Below, piece by piece: positions 1 to 4,019 of a stretch of 5,432 nt of DNA. The notes below the pieces were generated by a model that was not told the DNA's origin, searched no databases, and saw only the letters and a program-made list of their open reading frames with translations. Every line of letters begins with the position of its first letter. Position 1 is the stretch's first letter. A program made the position numbers and the translations under genes. Location: the NCBI GenBank assembly GCA_021323355.1, contig JAJONK010000491.1, forward strand, positions 1 through 5,432, given 5' to 3'. The DNA comes from Deltaproteobacteria bacterium (GTDB lineage: Bacteria > Desulfobacterota > Binatia > UBA9968).

Positions 1-666
1 GGCTTCAGCGATAATCGTCAAATTGGGCCGGCCGCGTACCGGGTCGAGATAGGCTATCGTCGTCGATTGGCGTTTGCCGTTCTTAATATTGTACGGCGAA
101 GCGCAAACACCGTACGGCTCCGGCACGTTGAGATCGGGACATCTCGGCAAGCCCATACTATAAGCGGCGTCAATGAATGCGCGCACCGGCGGCGATGCCG
201 GCATATCGAGAGTATAATGCCGCTTGACGTAGAGCGGCCCATCGTTACCGTGAATCGGACTATCGGGAAAATCCTGGTCCGACTCGATGCGTCTCATAAA
301 CGGCAAGCAGGTCTGGTAGGACCAATCGGGATTGCCGGCCTGCACCCATTGATCAAGATCATAGCGCTGCGGGCGCAGCACCGACATCACGTTTACCGAA
401 GAGCCGCCGCCCATAATGCGGCCGGCAAGGGCATAGTAAGTGCTGCCGTCGAGATGCCGTTGGGTCGGAAACATCGCGACGTATTCTGATTCAAGTAACA
501 AGCGAGTCTGATTCGAAGCCTCAGCGACAAGCTCGGGCAATGGCTGCGGGTCAGGTCCGGCTTCGAGCAACAAAACTTTGCGACTCGGGTCTTCTGTAAG
601 CCGGTTGGCGGCCACGAGGCCGGCGGAGCCTCCGCCGACGATAACAACGTCATACTTATCTGCCAT
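1..666 (-). CDS. GMC-family FAD-dependent oxidoreductase, N-terminal part (cut by window edge)
   Basis: The frame is open from ATG at 666-664 to the window edge, giving 222 codons of a family that usually has 500-550 residues. Residues 5-16 (YDVVIVGGGSAG) form the Rossmann dinucleotide motif GxGxxG, followed by an acidic strand end at residues 34-37 (LEAG), as in FAD-binding GMC proteins. Residues 82-92 (GRIMGGGSSVN) match the GMC signature 1 that packs on the flavin. Further on are HG.DGP (about 139-144) and GKRQSTTIAYLDPVRGRPNL, both typical of the family. GMC enzymes (choline dehydrogenase, alcohol and glucose oxidases) oxidise alcohols using FAD; the catalytic His is C-terminal and lies outside the window, so substrate and activity cannot be judged. 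There is no signal peptide, so it is likely cytoplasmic. It starts 24 bp after the CoxG-like gene, with GGAGG 10 nt before the ATG, so the two are probably co-transcribed. Family call is firm; specificity is unknown. Confidence 0.93.
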   Translation of the reverse strand, partial: MADKYDVVIVGGGSAGLVAANRLTEDPSRKVLLLEAGPDPQPLPELVAEASNQTRLLLESEYVAMFPTQRHLDGSTYYALAGRIMGGGSSVNVMSVLRPQRYDLDQWVQAGNPDWSYQTCLPFMRRIESDQDFPDSPIHGNDGPLYVKRHYTLDMPASPPVRAFIDAAYSMGLPRCPDLNVPEPYGVCASPYNIKNGKRQSTTIAYLDPVRGRPNLTIIAEA

Positions 667-671
667 CGAAA

Positions 672-681
672 CTCTTCCTCC
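672..681 (-). promoter_or_regulatory. Ribosome binding site of the GMC gene
   Basis: The minus strand reads GGAGGAAGAG, with the GGAGG core 10 nt upstream of the ATG at 666. It lies inside the 24-bp gap after the CoxG-like stop codon and supports 666 as the start. This start also puts the FAD-binding motif at the usual N-terminal position. Confidence 0.6.
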
Positions 682-690
682 GTCGCGCGC

Positions 691-1149
691 TCACGCTCTG
701 GCTGTCGCGCCCAGACCCTGGCGTAGGCGCCTGGTAAACTCTTGCAAAATTAATGTCGCTGTGGCGCGCAGCACCATATCACCGAGAATTCCGAGCCGTC
801 CTTTGATCTTGATGTCGGCACGGTAGTTCATCATCGTCTCATTGGCGGCAGCCTCTTGCAGATCCACGAGCATATCCGCATTCACCGTGCTCTTGGTCAC
901 GGAATCCGTTCCCTCGGTCTTCACCACCATTTGTTCCGGTGGTTTACTTTCAACAATCATTGCACGAAAAGAAAACTTGCCCGAGATCGGGCCAACATTG
1001 GCGGCGATAACCCCGTCAAAGGTTTTGTCATCGATTTGTTTGACCTCCTGCAGGCCAGGCAGGCACGATGAGAATTTATTGATGTCGATTAGAAAGTCCC
1101 ACGTCTTGGCCGCGGGCACATCAAGATCGATCTTTCCTTCAAAAATCAT
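691..1149 (-). CDS. CoxG-like SRPBCC protein (CO dehydrogenase subunit G family)
   Basis: A complete 152-residue protein, close to the length of the single COXG/SRPBCC domain (about 140-150 aa). Seen in the sequence: the N-terminal opening MIFEGKIDLDVPAAKTWDFL, the CLPG motif at residues 29-32 where most homologues have C.PG, a central run of alternating beta strands (VGPISGKFSF), and a C-terminal amphipathic helix from about 123 (LGDMVLRATATLILQEFTRRL), as in the helix-grip fold. In Oligotropha-type CO dehydrogenase, CoxG has a C-terminal extension linked to membrane attachment of the enzyme; this protein lacks it and has no membrane segment. CoxG relatives also accompany many molybdenum hydroxylases that do not oxidise CO, so the family name does not imply CO metabolism. 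It lies downstream of the broken large subunit on the same strand and 24 bp before the GMC gene. The start is supported by GAGGAG 5 nt upstream. Probable role: accessory or membrane-docking/assembly partner of the Mo enzyme (inference). Confidence 0.88.
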   Translation of the reverse strand: MIFEGKIDLDVPAAKTWDFLIDINKFSSCLPGLQEVKQIDDKTFDGVIAANVGPISGKFSFRAMIVESKPPEQMVVKTEGTDSVTKSTVNADMLVDLQEAAANETMMNYRADIKIKGRLGILGDMVLRATATLILQEFTRRLRQGLGATARA

Positions 1150-1154
1150 CCTTG

Positions 1155-1160
1155 CTCCTC
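1155..1160 (-). promoter_or_regulatory. Ribosome binding site of the CoxG-like gene
   Basis: GAGGAG on the minus strand, 5 nt before the ATG at 1149. It is a strong Shine-Dalgarno match and decides the start. The 299-bp gap upstream means this gene may have its own promoter, but I found no convincing -35/-10 pair. Confidence 0.65.
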
Positions 1161-1207
1161 AATCAAAATCAGCGCCGATCTTATGTGACAAAAAAACTCC
1201 TGACAAG

Positions 1208-1228
1208 GGATGAAGGCAGAAGGATGAA
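1208..1228. repeat. Degenerate heptamer tandem repeat, three units
   Basis: Plus strand: GGATGAA, GGCAGAA, GGATGAA in direct succession; the first and third units are identical and the middle one differs at three positions. It resembles heptanucleotide short tandem repeats found between genes in several environmental bacteria. Three units is short, so chance is possible. Confidence 0.4.
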
Positions 1229-1304
1229 CCAGAAAAGATAGATAGCCAGTATCGTGTCCGGAAAACAGGCGTGTCCGTGACTTTGGACATTCTCCATGGG
1301 TTGA

Positions 1305-1337
1305 TGCTCGTCCTAGTCCGGAAACAAAACACGAGCA
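1305..1337. repeat. Inverted repeat, 7-bp arms, 19-nt loop
   Basis: TGCTCGT at 1305-1311 and ACGAGCA at 1331-1337 are perfect reverse complements. The loop contains TCCGGAAAC, a near copy of the TCCGGAAAA found at 1256-1264, so there is also a direct-repeat component. This may be the remnant of a small palindromic mobile repeat; it is weak when taken alone. Confidence 0.35.
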
Positions 1338-1374
1338 CGAACACGCCGAGGCTGAGTTAGCCGTATCTACATAA

Positions 1375-1389
1375 GGCTGGTAACCAGCC
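1375..1389. repeat. Near-perfect palindrome GGCTGGT-A-ACCAGCC
   Basis: Seven-bp arms around a single central base. As RNA it would fold as a 6-bp GC-rich stem with a 3-nt loop. It lies 60-74 nt downstream of the large-subunit stop codon on the minus strand, next to another tight palindrome at 1402-1417. It could be an RNA hairpin, part of a REP-like element or an operator. Confidence 0.45.
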
Positions 1390-1401
1390 ACGATGCCGAC
1401 C

Positions 1402-1417
1402 GAGCGCTGGCGCGCTC
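1402..1417 (-). terminator. Hairpin downstream of the large-subunit stop (possible terminator or 3'-end stabiliser)
   Basis: GAGCGC / GCGCTC form a perfect 6-bp stem with a 4-nt loop, starting 32 nt after the TAG at 1451-1449. No T-run follows on the minus strand, so it is not a classic Rho-independent terminator. It may stabilise or process the 3' end, or simply be part of the palindrome cluster. Confidence 0.3.
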
Positions 1418-1448
1418 TCCACTGAACGTTCCCCGAAACCGTATCGAA

Positions 1449-2540
1449 CTACTTACCGCCGTGCAGCGCTTCGTAAATCTTTTCTGCTGTAATCGGCAGG
1501 CTCTTGATGCGCACGCCGCAAGCGTCTTCAACGGCGTTGGCGATGGCCGCGGCCGTGGGGATATTGCCCGTCTCGCCGATCGGCATGCTGTCGTAGGGCC
1601 CGGCTCCGTGCGGCGCTTCGGTCACCGAGCCTTTGAATACCGGAACGTCCTTAATCGTCGGGATCTTGTACTCGCCGAAGTGAGTCGTTGCGACTTTGCC
1701 GTCGCTAATAACGACTTCTTCCATCAGCGTGTACCCGATGCCGGTCATGCTTGCGCCCTCGATCTGCCCCTGGTGCATCAGCGGGTTGAGCACCGTGCCG
1801 GTGTTATGCGTCGAAGTGAATTTTCTGAGATCAACCCGTCCGGTTTCCGGGTCGACTTCCACTTCCGCGACCTGCACACACATGGAAGCGGCGTGAATCT
1901 TTTTGGTGTCGTTAAACGTGGCATCCACCGCGATCGGCGCGCCGTTGGCTTTGACAATTTCACCGTACGTGAGTCGCCTTTCCATGCGCGGGTGCAGCGC
2001 CGCCCCCTTCGCAAGCGTGATTTGATCGGCCGCTACGCCCATCTGACTTGCCGCCGCTTGCTTAATCGCATCCACGGCCTTCAAAGCCGCTTGGTAGCCC
2101 GCGGTGCCATAAACTCGCGTCGCGCGGCTGCCGCCGACGCCGGTATCCTTCACGCCGGTCTGCGTGTCCAGTTGCTGAGCCTTGACCTGGCTGAGTGGGA
2201 TTTTGAGCTCTTCGGCAACGATTTCGCTCAGCACGGTGTAGGTTCCAGCTCCTTGGTCCGCCATGGCGGAGGAAATCGTAGCGATGCCTTTTTCATCCAG
2301 CGAAATGGCGACGGTACCCGTCCCACCGGCAGGGGTCCACTGCACCAACGCGATGCCGCGCCCGACGTTTTTCGCCTTGGGTTTCTCATAGCCGGAATCG
2401 TCCAGCGCTTTTCTAAGGGTCTCGTCGGTCTTGATATAGCTATACTCCTCCCCAGTGGGATCGATGTCGCCGTCGTGCATGAAGTTTTTCTGGCGCAGCT
2501 TGATCGGGTCCATGCCCAACCGTTTCGCGATTATGTCCAT
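1449..2540 (-). CDS. Xanthine dehydrogenase-family molybdopterin subunit, C-terminal fragment
   Basis: A 363-codon frame ending in TAG that corresponds to the C-terminal half of a Mo-hydroxylase large subunit (second molybdopterin-binding domain). The first residues (MDIIAKRLGMDPIKLRQKN) are the internal family segment that normally follows an aromatic-E/S-Q motif; the codons for E-S-Q are present just upstream in the same frame, so this Met is not a natural start. Other landmarks: DQGAGTYTVLSEIVAEEL (95-112), the cofactor-contacting GVGGSR (134-139), QGQIEGASMTGIGYTLMEE (257-275), and IGETG (321-325), whose Glu323 aligns with the catalytic Glu of the GVGE motif. P-AAIANAVEDACGVRIKSLPIT then matches the usual C-terminus. 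The catalytic half therefore looks undamaged in sequence. It cannot work alone, because the N-terminal domain and the first cofactor loop are on the preceding frame. No ribosome site precedes the Met. Family call is high confidence; function as a separate protein is unlikely. Confidence 0.88.
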   Translation of the reverse strand: MDIIAKRLGMDPIKLRQKNFMHDGDIDPTGEEYSYIKTDETLRKALDDSGYEKPKAKNVGRGIALVQWTPAGGTGTVAISLDEKGIATISSAMADQGAGTYTVLSEIVAEELKIPLSQVKAQQLDTQTGVKDTGVGGSRATRVYGTAGYQAALKAVDAIKQAAASQMGVAADQITLAKGAALHPRMERRLTYGEIVKANGAPIAVDATFNDTKKIHAASMCVQVAEVEVDPETGRVDLRKFTSTHNTGTVLNPLMHQGQIEGASMTGIGYTLMEEVVISDGKVATTHFGEYKIPTIKDVPVFKGSVTEAPHGAGPYDSMPIGETGNIPTAAAIANAVEDACGVRIKSLPITAEKIYEALHGGK

Positions 2541-3523
2541 CTGGCTCTCGTTGCGCCGTAGGCGCCGCTGTCGAAGATGAAGCTCATGCGGTGCGCGACC
2601 AGAGTGCCGTCTTTCTTTACGCCGGTTTTGACGTGGATGATCGAAGCGTGACGTGGATTGCCGGCGACGAATTCTTCTTCATAGTCCATCACCAATTTCA
2701 CTGGCCGTCCGGCTTTCTTGGACAAAAGATAGACCACGGCAAGATCCATGAAATCGCCCTTGCCGCCGAAGTCGCCGCCGATGTAGACGGGGTTAAAGTT
2801 GAGTTTCTCTGGCGGCAGTTTGAGCGCATTGGCGACCTGTTCGCGCACGCCGTAGGGCACCTTGCTGCACGACCAGAACTCCGCCGAACCGTCGGTCGCC
2901 GCGCTCACCACGCAGGAATGGGGCTCGATGTAACTCTGATGCACCACCGGAGTGGTAAATGTGTTCTCGACGATGAGGTCCGCCTGGCGGAAACCCTCCT
3001 CGGGGTCGCCCTTGCCCCAGGTAACATAAACGAACTCATTGGACGGCGCCTCCAGCGCCTTAGGCAGACCTTTGTAGTTCATGACATCCGGGTGCAATAA
3101 CTTTGCGCCGGGCTTCATGGCCTCGAGCGGATCCAAAAGCGGCTCGGTTTCTTCGAATTCGACTTCGATGAGATTGAGCGCCTCCTCGGCGATGCTCTCA
3201 TTATCTGCCGCCACCGCGGCAACTTTCTCGCCGATGAATCTCACTTCGCCGTCTGCTAAGATCGGCATATCGTAGAGCCGGCGGCCGATCCGCAGTCCGG
3301 TACAATCTTCTCCCGTCACCACCGCGTGCACACCCGGAAGCGCTTCTGCCTTGCTGACATCAATCCTTTTTATCTTCCCGGATGCGATCGGGCTTCTATA
3401 GAGCTTGCCCCACAACATTCCCGGCAGGGTTACATCGACCGCATACTTGGCCTTGCCGCTGACTTTTAGCTCGCCCTCCACCCTCGGTGTTGGATTGCCT
3501 ACAACCTGCTTCGACGCTGCCAT
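2531..3523 (-). CDS. Xanthine dehydrogenase-family molybdopterin subunit, N-terminal fragment
   Basis: A 330-codon frame from ATG at 3523 to TAA at 2533-2531. It has the typical opening of Mo-hydroxylase large subunits: RVEGELKVSGKAKYAVDV (14-31), GMLWGKLYRSPIASGKI, then ALPGVHAVVTGED (61-73) and VRFIGEKVAAVAADN (94-108) of the a/b-hammerhead domain. HQSYIEPHSCVV (195-206) and the cofactor motif GGDFGGK (249-255, usually GGGFGGK) begin the first molybdopterin domain. After DSGAYGA (about 318-324) homology stops and five foreign residues precede the stop. In intact relatives this point is followed by about 45-55 residues carrying the AFRGFG-type or AYxCSFR-type active-site loop, which is missing here. 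The start has a strong GGAGGT 6 nt upstream and overlaps the preceding stop codon (TAATG), which implies translational coupling. These enzymes hydroxylate purines, aldehydes, aromatic or N-heterocyclic compounds, or oxidise CO, together with [2Fe-2S] and FAD subunits. Confidence 0.88.
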   Translation of the reverse strand: MAASKQVVGNPTPRVEGELKVSGKAKYAVDVTLPGMLWGKLYRSPIASGKIKRIDVSKAEALPGVHAVVTGEDCTGLRIGRRLYDMPILADGEVRFIGEKVAAVAADNESIAEEALNLIEVEFEETEPLLDPLEAMKPGAKLLHPDVMNYKGLPKALEAPSNEFVYVTWGKGDPEEGFRQADLIVENTFTTPVVHQSYIEPHSCVVSAATDGSAEFWSCSKVPYGVREQVANALKLPPEKLNFNPVYIGGDFGGKGDFMDLAVVYLLSKKAGRPVKLVMDYEEEFVAGNPRHASIIHVKTGVKKDGTLVAHRMSFIFDSGAYGATRARWT

Positions 3524-3600
3524 TAAGCTACCTCCATCTTCTCAACGAAATGATAGATCTTAAAATATTCCGCACGGCCGCCGCTGATGAACTTGCCTAG
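3523..3600 (-). pseudogene. C-terminal tail of an upstream gene, probably a [2Fe-2S] small subunit
   Basis: On the minus strand an open frame ends in TAA that shares its last A with the ATG of the large subunit (TAATG). Its final residues, RAEYFKIYHFVEKMEVA, resemble the C-terminal end of CoxS/XDH-type [2Fe-2S] subunits, which usually read GNLCRC-x-Y-x-KI-x-x-AV near the end. The preceding FISGG fits the ISGN that normally leads into that Cys motif, but both cysteines of CRC are absent. The frame is open back to 3690, yet the residues before about 3600 do not look like this family and no [2Fe-2S] motif (CxxGxCGxC) appears upstream. I infer a truncated and damaged small-subunit gene; gene order (small then large subunit) and the tight overlap support this. 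The tail of an unrelated gene cannot be excluded from so few residues. Confidence 0.5.
3530..3535 (-). promoter_or_regulatory. Ribosome binding site of the large subunit, inside the upstream tail
   Basis: GGAGGT on the minus strand, 6 nt before the ATG at 3523. It is embedded in the last codons of the upstream frame, which then ends in the TAATG overlap. This is the usual arrangement for coupled subunit genes. Confidence 0.75.
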
Positions 3601-3712
3601 GCTTAAAAAAAGATTAGCTGACTGAGGGGCGTGGGTTATTGAGCGAATGTAGGGGAAAACAGCTCGATCTGCAACTATGTAAACGCAAACTTACGGCCTT
3701 AGCGATGTATTG

Positions 3713-3733
3713 AAAAAGCACTAGGACGAGTGC
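3713..3733 (-). terminator. Weak Rho-independent terminator-like hairpin
   Basis: The minus strand reads GCACT-CGTCCT-AGTGC followed by TTTTT: a 5-bp stem with a 6-nt loop and a short T-tract. No supported minus-strand gene ends just upstream of it. It may mark the end of a lost gene or be chance; the stem is short. Confidence 0.3.
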
Positions 3734-3817
3734 AGTAGGTTTGCATTTGAGCAGTTTTGCCGCGGTAAGCGAGAATCAATGAATGGGGCTCGATCATGCT
3801 AGGGCCCCGTAAACTGT

Positions 3818-3849
3818 AGCCGATGGCGCGATTAATCGTTGCATCGGCT
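3818..3849. promoter_or_regulatory. 32-bp imperfect dyad, candidate operator
   Basis: The outer arms AGCCGATG (3818-3825) and CATCGGCT (3842-3849) are perfect reverse complements. The centre is the perfect 10-bp palindrome CGATTAATCG (3829-3838). Only the 3-bp spacers between arm and core are asymmetric, so 26 of 32 positions are symmetric about 3833/3834. Its centre is about 185 bp upstream of the HAMP gene start, in a divergent intergenic region, as expected for a dimeric regulator site. It could instead fold as an RNA hairpin on either strand. Confidence 0.5.
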
Positions 3850-4007
3850 TTCTAAGTACAATATCCTCGCGTTTCACCGTTTGCTTCAAATCAGGACTTT
3901 TCGTTTTAACAGAAACGGCGCTGCCGAAAACGAGCATTTCAGAATTGTCCTCTGCCCAAATTCCCCCTGCTTGACGTCTCAATTATCTATCGGCGCGCCA
4001 TACCTCT

Positions 4008-4012
4008 AGGAG
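4008..4012 (+). promoter_or_regulatory. Ribosome binding site deciding between two adjacent ATG codons
   Basis: AGGAG lies 4 nt before the ATG at 4017 and 7 nt before the ATG at 4020. The 7-nt spacing favours the second ATG, giving a protein that begins MAKRMV, as I recall for relatives. An in-frame TGA at 3972-3974 with no other start codon in between rules out a longer N-terminus. Confidence 0.65.
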
Positions 4013-4019
4013 ACCGATG

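Larger units (their letters stand above)
1150..1448. other. Intergenic region rich in short palindromes
   Basis: This 299-bp gap separates the large-subunit reading frame from the CoxG-like gene. No coding sequence is convincing: the open frames here start at GTG or lack a ribosome site, and encode Cys/Ser-rich peptides without recognisable character. It holds at least five inverted repeats (1272-1289, 1305-1337, 1350-1362, 1375-1389, 1402-1417) and a three-unit heptamer repeat (1208-1228). The length is unusual between genes that would otherwise form one operon. Confidence 0.6.
1449..3523 (-). pseudogene. Disrupted molybdenum-hydroxylase large subunit gene (both fragments)
   Basis: Read together, the two frames give about 690 codons in correct family order, against about 740-780 in intact homologues. 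The frames change between the GGC-GCA codons (about 2554-2549) and GAGAGCCAG (2549-2541). The segment between the GAYGA and ESQMD motifs is absent, so this is a deletion with loss of frame rather than a simple one-base indel. The missing stretch carries the loop that contacts the molybdenum cofactor and distinguishes true CO dehydrogenase (AYxCSFR) from other hydroxylases. The remaining sequence on either side shows no further stops, so the event is recent, or is an assembly error in the source contig. Confidence 0.7.
3601..4016. other. Divergent intergenic region without a supported gene
   Basis: About 415 bp between the minus-strand operon remnant and the plus-strand HAMP gene, more AT-rich than its surroundings (for example the A-run at 3605-3611). 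Open frames here are short, start at TTG or lack a ribosome site, and I recognise none. It contains a 32-bp dyad (3818-3849) and a hairpin followed by T residues on the minus strand (3713-3733). TACAAT at 3857-3862 resembles a -10 box but has no good -35 partner, so I do not call a promoter. Confidence 0.55.

Noticed and set aside
67..489. A plus-strand 140-codon frame, and minus-strand frames at 54-242 and 393-653
   Set aside because: These are shadows of the GMC oxidoreductase frame, which runs 666 to 1 in another frame and shows the FAD and GMC motifs.
1146..1391. An 81-residue minus-strand frame ending in an ATGA-like overlap with the CoxG start
   Set aside because: GTG start without a ribosome site, unusual Cys/Ser-rich composition, and it crosses palindromes and a heptamer repeat. 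The overlap is probably coincidental.
1461..2561. A 366-codon plus-strand open frame
   Set aside because: It lies antisense to the C-terminal Mo-hydroxylase fragment, whose family motifs are unmistakable. The plus-strand translation is rich in R, H and V with no recognisable domain.
691..3523. Calling the cluster an aerobic CO dehydrogenase (coxSLG)
   Set aside because: CoxG-like proteins accompany many Mo hydroxylases. The AYxCSFR loop that would prove CO dehydrogenase is in the deleted segment, and GGDFGGK does not point to it.
3794..3982. A possible 62-residue minus-strand gene
   Set aside because: TTG start, no ribosome site, no recognisable motif, and the symmetric dyad lies inside it.
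3971..3989. A sigma-70 promoter for the HAMP gene starting with TTGACG at 3971
   Set aside because: No -10-like hexamer occurs 16-18 bp downstream; the sequence there is the GC palindrome GGCGCGCC.
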